A stretch of 64,000 nt of DNA from a virus. This document shows positions 1 through 8,827 of this stretch, piece after piece. Below the pieces are notes generated by a model, which saw nothing but the letters and a program-made list of their open reading frames with translations, had not been told where the DNA came from and did not search any database. The translations under genes and the position numbers were made by a program. Positions within the stretch are counted from its first letter, which is position 1; the number at the start of each line of letters is the position of its first letter. The stretch spans positions 1 to 64,000 of IMG/VR virus record IMGVR_UViG_3300032053_000040. One strand, written 5' to 3'.

Positions 1-515
1 CAATATTATCTGATTGTGCTCTCTCCAGCGAAGGTTCAATAGATGCAGAAGTCATAGCGTCAATGATGGCCGGAACACGCATTCCAGGTGAGGGGACTAT
101 AGTTGCAGAGGCACTAACAGCAATGTTGGGCGAGTGCACTATGCTGGGTATCTCCTCCATCAAGATCCAAGGAAAATCGTCTATGTTGTCGGGCTCGACA
201 ATTACCGCCACGTCGAGCCTCTGGTTTGGAGTAAAGTTAATCTCCATGCCGAAAAGGATAAAGTTAATCTCCATGCCGAAAAGGATAAAGTTCCCCTACT
301 GTTCAATCCCTCCCAACTCCTTCAGGGAGCCAACGAAGGAACGCTTCTGGAGAGAAGATCTATCTGATTACATAAGGATAGCAAAGGTTCCCTTACGACC
401 CATTCCGCCCAGCTCCTTTGACGAACCACCGAAGGAACCGCTCGGAGGAGAGGGTCTGTCGGAGTATATCGTTTACAAAAATAAAAGAAAGAGGTTGGGA
501 CTATGGCGGTTCTAG
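1..515 (+). CDS. virion-associated protein, C-terminal part (cut by window start)
   Basis: Open from the window edge (frame 3), so only the C-terminal ~170 residues are seen. The first ~80 residues are small, Ser/Thr/Gly/Ala-rich and look like a beta-rich structural domain. A 9-residue block (KLISMPKRI) is tandemly repeated. The tail holds two similar ~36-residue units starting IPPNSF and IPPSSF, each with a [SR]-[ED]-P-x-K-E core and ending in [SD]-Y-I. The end is basic and overlaps the next gene by 13 nt. Position just before the neck gene suggests a head or fibre component, but no family is recognised. Confidence 0.6.
   Translation, partial: ILSDCALSSEGSIDAEVIASMMAGTRIPGEGTIVAEALTAMLGECTMLGISSIKIQGKSSMLSGSTITATSSLWFGVKLISMPKRIKLISMPKRIKFPYCSIPPNSFREPTKERFWREDLSDYIRIAKVPLRPIPPSSFDEPPKEPLGGEGLSEYIVYKNKRKRLGLWRF
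233..286 (+). repeat. 27-bp perfect tandem duplication inside a coding region
   Basis: Two identical 27-bp units (233-259 and 260-286) lie head to tail. The unit length is a multiple of three, so the reading frame is kept and nine residues are duplicated. Confidence 0.9.
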
Positions 516-898
516 ATCCCGGAGCCATCCTGGAGATGGCTGGAGAGGAGCTGGCCGGCGCCATCATAAAGAAGATCCATTCGAACATCCCGCCGCCCAA
601 CAAGCCGGCAACGATCAAACGCAAGGGCTCCAGCAAAACTCTGATAGATTCCGGTGCAATGGTCGGATCTATTGATTGGAGAATGAAGAAAGAGAATCCC
701 TACGAGATCGAATGTGAGGTCGGGATATTTGACGAGGTGATAGCCGAGTATGCAAGAGTACACGAGTTTGGCTATCCGCCTGGAAACATCCCGGAACGAT
801 CCTTCTTGAGGTCAACGTGCGACGAGGAGGGGGACAGAATTCTCGACGCGGCTGAAAAGCTACTTGGAGACGATATATCAAGGTCATGGGAGGAGTAA
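503..898 (+). CDS. head-tail joining / neck protein (HK97 gp10 / Mu gpG-like)
   Basis: 131 residues. The family hallmarks run in order: an N-terminal helix, then T-L-I-D-S-G-A-M (about 45-52) followed by G-S-I, a beta segment ending with Y-A-R-V-H-E-F-G (about 87-94), and I-P-E-R-S-F-L-R (about 100-107). This matches the pattern (TL-DTG-L--SI, YA--H--G, IP-R-FL) of HK97 gp10-like and phage virion morphogenesis proteins that complete tail attachment. The ATG is preceded by an AGAGG-like site. It overlaps its neighbours on both sides, so it belongs to a compact head/neck operon. Confidence 0.7.
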   Translation: MAVLDPGAILEMAGEELAGAIIKKIHSNIPPPNKPATIKRKGSSKTLIDSGAMVGSIDWRMKKENPYEIECEVGIFDEVIAEYARVHEFGYPPGNIPERSFLRSTCDEEGDRILDAAEKLLGDDISRSWEE

Positions 899-1062
899 GC
901 AATAGGCGAACCCTCTTTGGCAAAACTATTAATAAGACAAACAAGCAAAACGATCTAAGAAAGGAACGATCCGCTTTATTTGCCGAGCTCATAAATATAT
1001 GCGGCAAAGATAAAAAGATAATACAACTTGCCAGAAAATATTATCGCGAGGATACAACTTGA
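886..1062 (+). CDS. small basic protein, unknown
   Basis: 58 residues from an ATG inside the end of the neck gene. It is Lys/Arg/Asn-rich with a helical C-terminal half (IQLARKYYRED). Its stop overlaps the TTG start of tnpB. Translational coupling and compact spacing suggest a real viral gene, but the TnpB element begins exactly here, so the C-terminus may have been changed by the insertion. Function unknown. Confidence 0.45.
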   Translation: MGGVSNRRTLFGKTINKTNKQNDLRKERSALFAELINICGKDKKIIQLARKYYREDTT

Positions 1063-2270
1063 GAACTGCCTACAAGTTCAGGATCTACCCTAACAAGCAC
1101 CAGGAGATTATCTTAGGTATAACCTTGGAAACTTGTAGGCATCTTTGGAATATGGCTTTGGCAGACAGAAAGAATATGTGGGAGCAAGAGGGCATCACAC
1201 GATCTTATGAGGACCAGGCATCCATCTTAACCCTAGAGAGACAGAATAATCCATATCTAAAGGGTGTCCTAGCGCAGGCGGAACAAGATGTTCTTCGAAG
1301 ACTCAATAAGGCAATGGATAACTTCTTCAGACGTGTTCGAGAAGGGGCTAGGAAGAAAGGTTATCCGAGATTCAAAGGATATGGCCGATACACTTCATTT
1401 ACATATCCGCAATCTGGTTTCAAGCTTAACGGTACCAGATTAATGTTATCCAAACTACCAGGAACAATCCGAGCTTTTGTTCACAGGCAGATTGAAGGAA
1501 AGATCAAGACTTGTACTCTTAAACGAGATGGTCAGGGAACTTGGTTCATAATATTTGTGACTGAGCAGGAGGATCCCGTCAAACTGGAACCCAAGACAGC
1601 CCTCGGAGTGGATCTTGGAATATCACATGCAATAACCACGTCTGAAGGGCAGACCTTCGATTACCCAAAATATTACATTCAAGCTGAGAAAAAGAACCGG
1701 GCTGCTGAAAAATCTTTGCACCGCAAGAAACTTGGTTCCAAGAATCGCAAGAAGGCCCAGATCAGGCTTAATAGGATTAACAAACGTGTAACCAACTTGC
1801 GAGACGAATTCCAGCACCAAGTCTCTAGGAGGTTGGTTAATTCAGCAGACTTAATTGTATTTGAGGATCTGAATATTTCAGGTATGTTGAAAAATCATCA
1901 CCTAGCGAAACATATCCAAGATGTTTCATGGGGGAAACTAATACGCTTCACGGAAAGCAAGGCTGAAAGAGCTGGCAAAAGCGTGGTATTAGTTGATCCT
2001 AGAAACACAAGTCAAAGATGTTCGGATTGCGGCCAGATTGTACTTAAAGATCTATCTGAAAGGGTACATAGATGTCCCGTTTGTGGTCTGCGATTGGACC
2101 GCGACCATAACGCAGCCCTGAACATCCTAACCCTCGGACTGAGGGGGATTGCCTGTGGAGAACTGACCTCCGGCCTGGGCATGCGTCCAGGTAGGCGTCT
2201 GTTCATTGAAGCAGGAAGCCCTTCCCCTTTAGGGGCAAGGGAGGAAGTCACTAATTGTGCCATCTGGTAA
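1059..2270 (+). CDS. tnpB: TnpB, RNA-guided nuclease of an IS200/IS605-type element
   Basis: 403 residues, apparently intact. The N-terminus AYKFRIYPN is the classical OrfB/TnpB start. RuvC-I is GVDLGI (Asp near 186), RuvC-II is VFEDLN (Glu near 268), a zinc finger has CSDC and CPVC pairs (about 321-342), and RuvC-III is DRDHNAA (Asp near 348). All catalytic residues are present. TTG start. No tnpA (Y1 transposase) lies nearby, so this is an IS1341-like orphan. TnpB enzymes cut DNA guided by an omega/reRNA made from the element's right end. It sits in the structural operon in the same direction as its neighbours, so it is co-transcribed with virion genes. Confidence 0.93.
   Translation: MRTAYKFRIYPNKHQEIILGITLETCRHLWNMALADRKNMWEQEGITRSYEDQASILTLERQNNPYLKGVLAQAEQDVLRRLNKAMDNFFRRVREGARKKGYPRFKGYGRYTSFTYPQSGFKLNGTRLMLSKLPGTIRAFVHRQIEGKIKTCTLKRDGQGTWFIIFVTEQEDPVKLEPKTALGVDLGISHAITTSEGQTFDYPKYYIQAEKKNRAAEKSLHRKKLGSKNRKKAQIRLNRINKRVTNLRDEFQHQVSRRLVNSADLIVFEDLNISGMLKNHHLAKHIQDVSWGKLIRFTESKAERAGKSVVLVDPRNTSQRCSDCGQIVLKDLSERVHRCPVCGLRLDRDHNAALNILTLGLRGIACGELTSGLGMRPGRRLFIEAGSPSPLGAREEVTNCAIW
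2219..2241 (+). mobile_element. right-end hairpin of the tnpB element (likely omega-RNA region)
   Basis: CCCTTCCCC and GGGGCAAGGG pair around a TTTA loop, with one bulged C, inside the last codons of tnpB. In IS200/IS605 elements a subterminal hairpin sits here and marks the 3' part of the guide RNA. The exact element ends cannot be fixed from sequence alone. Confidence 0.6.
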
Positions 2271-2303
2271 ACAAAATCAAAATCAAGAGTGGGGTATTGT
2301 ATT

Positions 2304-2885
2304 ATGACAGCATCAGTAAGTATTGTAGAAGGAAACGGGGCTTCCGTTTCCTGGACAACCGTCACGGTGGGCCGGTATTGTACCACCGACGCGGCGGACC
2401 CAGGCAATTCCTATCCGCTCGTTATCCCGAGCAGTGGCTTCTACTTCAGCTACTGGAAACACCACCGAATGGCGTTCTCGGGAACCTACACGCAGCTATC
2501 GAACTTCCGGTTCTACACTGGCGGCACGATAAAGACTGACTGGAGCCTGGGAACCGGCGGGATGATCATTGTCGGAAGAAGAGATAGCTCACCTCACGGA
2601 TGCCCGGCTGGGAGCTACTCACAGGCGACAGGAACGCAGGGGCAGTTCGGCAATTACCTGAAAGATGCCGACGTGGGCCATCCGTACTACAAAGGACAGA
2701 CGATAGACCCGATAGATGCCGACTCATGCACGTCCGGTTCACCGCTAGTCTTCGACAACAGCGTTTATGGACCCAACGCCACCGGTGCCACATTTTCAGT
2801 AGTCCACCAGGCCAAAGTCGCAGACGATGCCACACAAGGTGCAAAGGGGAACCAGCTCTACACGGTGAAATACGACGAGATTTAG
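2304..2885 (+). CDS. putative virion surface protein, unknown family
   Basis: 193 residues from ATG 2304; a GTG at 2289 is an alternative. Rich in Gly, Ser, Thr, Tyr and Asn, with no membrane segment or signal peptide, as expected of a beta-structured virion or fibre protein. Pieces such as SGFYFSYWKHHRMAFSGTY point to a jelly-roll-like fold, which is inference. It follows the TnpB insertion and precedes fibre genes, so a role in the tail tip or decoration is likely. Confidence 0.6.
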   Translation: MTASVSIVEGNGASVSWTTVTVGRYCTTDAADPGNSYPLVIPSSGFYFSYWKHHRMAFSGTYTQLSNFRFYTGGTIKTDWSLGTGGMIIVGRRDSSPHGCPAGSYSQATGTQGQFGNYLKDADVGHPYYKGQTIDPIDADSCTSGSPLVFDNSVYGPNATGATFSVVHQAKVADDATQGAKGNQLYTVKYDEI

Positions 2886-2913
2886 ATTTAACCGCTTATA
2901 TATTTCAGGTTAA

Positions 2914-3738
2914 ATGGTTGAGATAGCTCCAGGAGTGCATAAGCCGCTTCTGGTTTACTTCTGGGTCAGGACGCTCGAAGATGGCCATACGATAGAGTGC
3001 CAGTTCGATCTGGACACGGGCGAGCCCCGAAGCTGGCTCCCGGTTCCTGACAAGCTAACTCAGGTAATCCTGTATCCGGTTTACCAGGAACTGTCTGACC
3101 TTATGGCCCAGTGGGGCGAATTCGGTGTTCCCAACAGTCGCCCAAAGGTCAAAGTAGATCTAAACAAGGATAAGGTTATAACGAAGGTCGAATTTCAGAG
3201 ACGTTTCTTCTGGGGCCCCACACATCACGCAGAACAGATTATCCAGGTAGGCGAGAAACCAATCTGGAATCTCGTTAACGAGCTCCACTTCACGTATTAC
3301 TATCTTTGCAGCAAATGTAAAAACAAGTTCCAGCTGGAGGGAGGCGCTCCGTTGGTCTGCCCCGCCTGTGGTATAAGAAACGAATGGGAGTGCCATAGGT
3401 GCGGCGAGATCAAGTTCGGTGAATATTATTGTCTCGACTGCGGTATAAAATGGAAACGCGATGGGGAATACAAGTACGGCTCAGAGGTCTTCTGCCCCAA
3501 ATGCGGGCTTATAGCCAAACCCAAAGGCGAGATCAAAACCAAACCTCTTTTCCAGGGCGACGGTAAAGTAGAGTGCCCGGATTGCCTTGAGGATGGCAGA
3601 ATCCAGGGGTTGGTCGAAATTGAGAACCTTGAGCTCAAGTGCTTCTCCTGGCTCGAGACAAAACATGTTATCGGTATTGAAGGTAACTACGAGCAAGAGA
3701 TAGGCGACGACGAGATCCTGCGGAGGGATCTATCTTGA
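2914..3738 (+). CDS. multi-zinc-ribbon protein, unknown
   Basis: 274 residues. After a ~130-residue N-terminal beta-rich region come consecutive Cys pairs: CSKC, CPAC, CHRC, CLDC, CPKC and CPDC (about 135-230), which would bind about three zinc ions as zinc ribbons. A TATA-like TTATATATTT lies 12-20 bp before the ATG, too close to serve as its promoter with a normal leader. It lies between structural genes and overlaps the fibre gene, so a structural or assembly role is more likely than DNA binding. No family recognised. Confidence 0.7.
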   Translation: MVEIAPGVHKPLLVYFWVRTLEDGHTIECQFDLDTGEPRSWLPVPDKLTQVILYPVYQELSDLMAQWGEFGVPNSRPKVKVDLNKDKVITKVEFQRRFFWGPTHHAEQIIQVGEKPIWNLVNELHFTYYYLCSKCKNKFQLEGGAPLVCPACGIRNEWECHRCGEIKFGEYYCLDCGIKWKRDGEYKYGSEVFCPKCGLIAKPKGEIKTKPLFQGDGKVECPDCLEDGRIQGLVEIENLELKCFSWLETKHVIGIEGNYEQEIGDDEILRRDLS

Positions 3739-6041
3739 CCAGCATCTATTTCCTGTACAAAGGATCCACTCCGCCAGCTCCGTACCAGGTTAAAGCAACC
3801 TGGGACGGGAAATACTTGAAGTTTACGAACCAGGTAGCAAGTCATGGGACCACAGGAGGCAATGCTACACATCAACACACAGTAGCCAACAAACAGTGTT
3901 CTAACGCTCCAGTTCTTAATGCCTACAGACGATTTGGGGGAGCGACGGGGCTATATTCAATGAACACGCACAGCCATGGCGTATCTGCGAGTGGCGACGC
4001 CCAGAACAACGATCCCTCTTATTATACGTTATCTCTAATTTATATGGACCTGACCGAATGGGAACTCTCAGAACGTCGCATCCCCCAAAACGCGGTTGTC
4101 CTTTCAGAAGCAAGTTTAGCCGCATGGACAGAAGTTGCAAGGTTGTCCGCACCAGATGGCAAATTGATAAAACTAGGCTCTCCCGGGTCCACCGGTGGTC
4201 GAGAAACCCACCAGCACACGGCTTCCGGATCACTCGCAGCGATGTCAGCCCTCCTTTCGCAGATGTACTATTATGAGGGGGAAGATCCGGTTGAATATGC
4301 AGCAAATGCCTCTCATTCGCATACGTTCAGCTTTTCAAGTGCTGCAAAGACCATAAAACCAGCACGAATTCAAACCCGCCTATATTATGCGATTGCAACG
4401 ACGCTAAAAGCCGAAGCAGGAATCATAGCCTTTGTAGATGCTGCACCTTCAGCAAACTGGTCTTCTGTAAACTGGAACGGTAATCTTGTCGAAAGTGCAA
4501 ATAGCAATCCAACACAAACAGGTAGCAACGACCACGATCATCAGTCTCTGTCTGGTGCAAGTTCAAGTTATACAAACGCCCAGTATACCGAAGGTGTGCT
4601 CAATCTAGCTGCTTATGATGCCCATTTGCATACTGTGACTGTTGATCTTCAATCAACTAGCAACGAGCCACAGTACGTTTACCTCTATCCGGTGAAACTT
4701 CTCAACACGCTAGTTCACGAGGTCACGTACACCAAAACCTGGAACATGAATGCGCTCGTATCGAAATCCAAACCCAAGACGTTCGAGATGCAAGCTACGA
4801 TCAGGCGCGATGACGAGTTTACATATCCAGTAGATGGCCTGGTGCAAACCTCTTTTGAGAAGACGTTCAACGCTTCGGCAGCAGTATGTGACATATTTAA
4901 TTTCACATGGGACGCGGACGCATTGCTAAAACGAGTTCCAACGCGCTCCTTCAGAATGAGAACATCGATGTTCCGGCTGCAAACGGATTGGGCGATGTCA
5001 GCCATTATGACTAAACCCTTCGTCCCGACTTCAATTATAGATTCGTTAGCTCGTGCTTACGTTACTCAGTTCGATTCAGTCCAGCAAGAGATCCAATCGA
5101 TGGAATGGGCCAACAAAATCGAGAACGCCATCGATAACAATCTGGACGACAGGTGGGGTAAAGTCTACAAGCTTCCTAGAAGGCAGGCAGAAACAGATGA
5201 GGCCTATCGAAAACGACTCCAGACGAACATAGGGGTCATCACAGGAAGCGCGACCAAATCAACTTGCGAGAACACCCTTGATACCATAGTCGACGAACCA
5301 GGTGGGTCTCTTGTAGAATCCTATTGGCCTGCCACGGTTCGAGTCGACTTCCTGACTGACAAAGCATTAAGGAACGCCCTGAAGTTCCGATCGCTGATCG
5401 AGAGCACGTTGGACAGGATGCTTGCCGCAGGAGTCAGCTACTTTATTTACCTCTCCTATTTGGATTTCTCGATGTCAGCTCACCTAGCAGGCGTGAACTC
5501 CTTTGGGTTCTATATGGATGCTGCACTGATGAGCTCTTTCGGCTGCACGTTCAACCTGGACGCTAGAATTGTAGATACGGATGAGACTGACTTCGAGATG
5601 GATGCGCTTGTCCAGAAAGAACAGCACCTGGAGTATCTTATCGGATGTACTCTGAAAAGGACTGCGTTGTCTCAATTCAACCTATCGACACGCATTATGA
5701 TGACAAACGACGAGAGTATCTACATGTCGGTTCTCCTCAAGATTTCCAAGTCCACAGGATTGCCTATTGATGCGATCATCCAAAAGATGGGTATACCAAA
5801 ATCGATCACAATGGATACCAGGATGACACGACCCTTCTCACGTGTCTTCTTCATGAGCTCTAAGTTAGTTATCCAGGGCGAGGCTACAGTCAACATGAGT
5901 GCCAGGATCAAGAAGTTTGATGCTCTCAAAAGCTTCCGGGTCTCGGCCAGGCTTCTCAGCCACAGGTCAACTGGTTGGCAGATGTCCACCAGGCTGGTCA
6001 CGGAACAGTACAGGCGATCGGATGGGGTGATGGTAGTTTGA
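3735..6041 (+). CDS. tail fibre / baseplate fusion with HxH motifs and a tail-protein-I-like domain
   Basis: 768 residues; the TTG start overlaps the upstream stop (TTGA). Residues 1-340 hold three ~115-residue repeats, each with two His clusters (such as HQH, HSH, HDH, HLH) and an aromatic strand motif (YYTLSLIYMD and variants). HxH motifs bind iron at the tips of phage short fibres and spikes. Around 435-560 is a region with W-G-K-V-Y-K-L-P-R-R and DEAYRKRLQ, as in baseplate wedge proteins of the P2 gpI / YmfQ type. The remainder is made of ~18-residue units with an F-x-M-x-x-hydrophobic pattern. Likely links the baseplate to host-binding tips. Confidence 0.7.
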   Translation: MTSIYFLYKGSTPPAPYQVKATWDGKYLKFTNQVASHGTTGGNATHQHTVANKQCSNAPVLNAYRRFGGATGLYSMNTHSHGVSASGDAQNNDPSYYTLSLIYMDLTEWELSERRIPQNAVVLSEASLAAWTEVARLSAPDGKLIKLGSPGSTGGRETHQHTASGSLAAMSALLSQMYYYEGEDPVEYAANASHSHTFSFSSAAKTIKPARIQTRLYYAIATTLKAEAGIIAFVDAAPSANWSSVNWNGNLVESANSNPTQTGSNDHDHQSLSGASSSYTNAQYTEGVLNLAAYDAHLHTVTVDLQSTSNEPQYVYLYPVKLLNTLVHEVTYTKTWNMNALVSKSKPKTFEMQATIRRDDEFTYPVDGLVQTSFEKTFNASAAVCDIFNFTWDADALLKRVPTRSFRMRTSMFRLQTDWAMSAIMTKPFVPTSIIDSLARAYVTQFDSVQQEIQSMEWANKIENAIDNNLDDRWGKVYKLPRRQAETDEAYRKRLQTNIGVITGSATKSTCENTLDTIVDEPGGSLVESYWPATVRVDFLTDKALRNALKFRSLIESTLDRMLAAGVSYFIYLSYLDFSMSAHLAGVNSFGFYMDAALMSSFGCTFNLDARIVDTDETDFEMDALVQKEQHLEYLIGCTLKRTALSQFNLSTRIMMTNDESIYMSVLLKISKSTGLPIDAIIQKMGIPKSITMDTRMTRPFSRVFFMSSKLVIQGEATVNMSARIKKFDALKSFRVSARLLSHRSTGWQMSTRLVTEQYRRSDGVMVV

Positions 6042-7633
6042 TACCAGTAGTAATTACGAAGATGCCGAACACCAATTACGTTCTTGTCTCATTCGATCCC
6101 ACGCAAAAAGAATGGTTCAAGTCCGAGCCATTCCCCGGGAATGTAAAAACCGTTCTGTCTACAGTGTGGTCTTATGGCCCCTCCCATCTGGCATTGGTAG
6201 AAATGAACGACGGCAGCCAGCATGTCTACCGCACACCTGATTATGGGCAGCATTGGGTTGACGTCTGGACACCTCCCTCCAAGATCTACGCTATGAAACA
6301 GATGGACTTCGGGATGGTCCTGGCAAGTGCGGAAAACGGCTGGTACAGAACCGTAAGGCAGGGTCTGGAATGGACAAAAATATCGAGCCAGGCGATAAGC
6401 TGTGACGATTGGTGCCAGATAGGAAAAGATATCCTGCTGGCCCACGACGGAAGGTACATCTGGAGATCGTCAAACCGTGCAGTAGATTGGTCAAAAGTTT
6501 ACGACTGTGGTGCAAATGTGTATCCTGCCATAGCTGGATATTACTCAAGAGTATATGTCGGTTGTGGCACTGACCTGATAATGAGCGATGATTTCGGACT
6601 GAACTTCACTGGGGAATACGCCTGGAATATTGCATATCGTCCGTGGCTCCCCAACTGGTCGTCTAATATGATCAAAAAAATCCTTCTTACGCGAGTAGAT
6701 GGAAAAACCATAGAAGAATGTAAATTTTTTCTACAGACCCACGACTTGAGCGATAACACCTTAAAGCACTTTGTAAAATGGTACGAAGAAGGATATGGAT
6801 ACTGGGGGTGGACATCGAAATTCACCCAGCCTTATAACATATCGGATGGACTCGATGCTTATCAGGTCTACGTTCCAGGAACGACAAACCAGACTTTCAT
6901 GCTCATTTCGTCGCAGACAAAGGCCCAAAGCGGAGGAGGCTATACGATCTCTTTTAAAAAAGCGATTGATGGTGGCGATGTCTGGGTAGACGTCGATCTC
7001 TCCACTGCTAAAATTTTCTCTACCGATCTATCGAAATACGAAATCGGTGGTGCATTTTTAGAGGATTCTTACGCTGAGTTGGCTTGGGTTGGTCCCGCAT
7101 GTCACAATTACGGTTATTGGCTACGATCTGACAAGTGGGAGATGAACCTCAGCTTTGATGTGGCCGCCAATATGTTAAAGGCTCGGAAAAAAGAGTTCAA
7201 CGTCAACTGTAACGTAAAAAAAATACGTACCAAAACATTCCAAAACGATGCCCTTTTACAGGCAACAAAACAGGCGAGTTGGCAGTCAAACGGTCTCTTC
7301 AAGAAAACGCTCGAAACTGGGTTGCTCATTGGGGCGCCTGTCATGAAGACAACAGGCAAAGCAATCGACATGGACGCCATCGTGGTCTTCAATAGGACAA
7401 ATGTGTTCGATATGGACGTCCTCGCCCAAAAAGCCATTGAACACAAGTTCATCATGAATATGCCTGTGCAGGATACTTTCGCCAAAGGATTCTCAATGAG
7501 CACAAATATGGTCAAGTCCTATTTCGAGCTGCTGTTCCTGCTGTTCGAGAAGTATATCATGCAGGAGCTGGACATCCGACCGGAGAACTGGTCTACTGAT
7601 GCTTGGGGGAAGGACAGGAGCGAGTTCGAATGA
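6038..7633 (+). CDS. tail-associated beta-propeller (Asp-box/BNR-like) protein
   Basis: 531 residues from TTG 6038, chosen because TTGA overlaps the previous stop; an ATG at 5975 would give a 67-nt overlap. The first ~380 residues carry repeated Asp-box-like motifs (for example TPDYGQHW, SDDFGLNF, DGGDVW) typical of BNR/sortilin-like propellers found in sialidases and phage receptor-binding proteins. The C-terminal ~130 residues repeat the same F-x-M/V-x-x unit as the preceding fibre gene, so both proteins probably share an attachment module. Predicted host-surface binding or virion tip protein; no catalytic residues could be assigned. Confidence 0.65.
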   Translation: MIPVVITKMPNTNYVLVSFDPTQKEWFKSEPFPGNVKTVLSTVWSYGPSHLALVEMNDGSQHVYRTPDYGQHWVDVWTPPSKIYAMKQMDFGMVLASAENGWYRTVRQGLEWTKISSQAISCDDWCQIGKDILLAHDGRYIWRSSNRAVDWSKVYDCGANVYPAIAGYYSRVYVGCGTDLIMSDDFGLNFTGEYAWNIAYRPWLPNWSSNMIKKILLTRVDGKTIEECKFFLQTHDLSDNTLKHFVKWYEEGYGYWGWTSKFTQPYNISDGLDAYQVYVPGTTNQTFMLISSQTKAQSGGGYTISFKKAIDGGDVWVDVDLSTAKIFSTDLSKYEIGGAFLEDSYAELAWVGPACHNYGYWLRSDKWEMNLSFDVAANMLKARKKEFNVNCNVKKIRTKTFQNDALLQATKQASWQSNGLFKKTLETGLLIGAPVMKTTGKAIDMDAIVVFNRTNVFDMDVLAQKAIEHKFIMNMPVQDTFAKGFSMSTNMVKSYFELLFLLFEKYIMQELDIRPENWSTDAWGKDRSEFE

Positions 7634-8025
7634 CACTAACTATTGGAGATGTAAGAAACGTCCTGAATATACCGGACAAAGAAGAGCTATCGGATGCGGT
7701 TATCACCCAGAACATGACCTCTGCCGGGATAATGATAGACGCCATCAATAGAGGAGGCGCATCGGGACCTATAGTAGACGAGGCAAAACTCCGGCTGGCA
7801 TCTTACCTGTCGTATCTCTCCACCGCAGACCACATAGTCCACGACCTTCCTGGCGAGATAGACCAAGACGAACACCGGTGGCAACCTACAGAAGATGTCA
7901 TTGTACGAGAGAGATCGGAAAAGCTGGCCGCCCTTAAGCAAGCTTCAGACGAGGCAATAGCAGCGATGATATCGACCTTCAGACGCGGCCGCAGACCAAT
8001 GATGGGTAGCGCGAGGATATCGTGA
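7630..8025 (+). CDS. head-tail connector / adaptor-like protein
   Basis: 131 residues from ATG 7630 (ATGA overlap). N-terminal MTLTIGDVRNVLNI followed by a helical region and a basic tail resembles small adaptor proteins (HK97 gp6 / SPP1 gp15 type) that sit under the portal. The assignment rests on size, the D-V-R--L start and gene order before the terminator and sheath genes. No decisive motif. Confidence 0.45.
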   Translation: MTLTIGDVRNVLNIPDKEELSDAVITQNMTSAGIMIDAINRGGASGPIVDEAKLRLASYLSYLSTADHIVHDLPGEIDQDEHRWQPTEDVIVRERSEKLAALKQASDEAIAAMISTFRRGRRPMMGSARIS

Positions 8026-8624
8026 TAGGCTCGGAGACAAAAGACAAACTGCTTGCCTGGCTGCCCACGATCCTGGCCGGCCAGGAGCTGGAGCTTATAG
8101 AGACGGCCGACTATATGGGTAGCTATCCGGTTCCGTCGATGAGCATAAGTTACCTCTCTGCTGGCCCCATCCAGAGGTGGGCAGGCGCTGCACCAATGAG
8201 CATTCTCCCCAACGAGAACGGAGACTACGATGAGAAGTACGGCCAGCACCACAAGCTCACGATCTCGATCGGGTTAAGGTCTTACGATTCCAGACAGCTA
8301 GACGACATGTCAAACGATTTCTTGAAAAAGATTTTCAAGAACCGCCAGCTGCTCTCTCTCCGACGAGACGGGTTCTGTTTCGTTGAAGTCCTCTCCAATC
8401 GGATCAGGCTGACGGAACGCGACGAGAAATCATCGAAAAAGATCTATAGGGCCATCTTCGATTTATTATTTGAATACGAAATCTGCTGGCTAGGCGATGA
8501 GCCTGCAATAATGAAGTTTGGAGCTGATGTAACTGTTCCAGGAAGCGATCCGCTTCATCTTTTCCAGGAGGTTCTCGAAAAGACGGTAGGCTTTGCGATG
8601 AGTTGCATATTAGTTAAGGAGTGA
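8022..8624 (+). CDS. probable tail terminator / neck protein
   Basis: 200 residues, GTG start overlapping the upstream stop. Mixed alpha/beta with a central region reading H-K-L-T-I-S-I-G-L-R-S-Y-D followed by a helix. Many tail terminators have this layout: a beta sheet reporting on dimension-type repeats, then a helix. Position directly before the sheath gene fits a tail terminator that caps the tube. Family match not certain. Confidence 0.5.
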   Translation: MIGSETKDKLLAWLPTILAGQELELIETADYMGSYPVPSMSISYLSAGPIQRWAGAAPMSILPNENGDYDEKYGQHHKLTISIGLRSYDSRQLDDMSNDFLKKIFKNRQLLSLRRDGFCFVEVLSNRIRLTERDEKSSKKIYRAIFDLLFEYEICWLGDEPAIMKFGADVTVPGSDPLHLFQEVLEKTVGFAMSCILVKE

Positions 8625-8783
8625 ATGATCGGTATGGCAGAAAAACAGGTTCTGAGGGCTCGGCTAATTGACCACAAGATGCGTGGTAATATAGACGAGG
8701 CAACGTTCCAGAGACTTTATAAGAGGTACGGGGGGGACGAGAGGGCGCTAGATAGGATACTCGAGATCCCAGTAAAAGAATAG
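8625..8783 (+). CDS. small protein before the sheath gene
   Basis: 52 residues, highly charged and helical, including E-A-T-F-Q-R-L-Y-K-R-Y. AAGGAG lies 3 nt before the ATG at 8625 and 12 nt before an alternative ATG at 8634. The short helix ending at a stop before the sheath promoter resembles small tail operon proteins of unknown role. Confidence 0.55.
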   Translation: MIGMAEKQVLRARLIDHKMRGNIDEATFQRLYKRYGGDERALDRILEIPVKE

Positions 8784-8827
8784 ACTTATTATTTTCTTTA
8801 AAATTTTCAAGGAGAGTGGGGGAAAAA

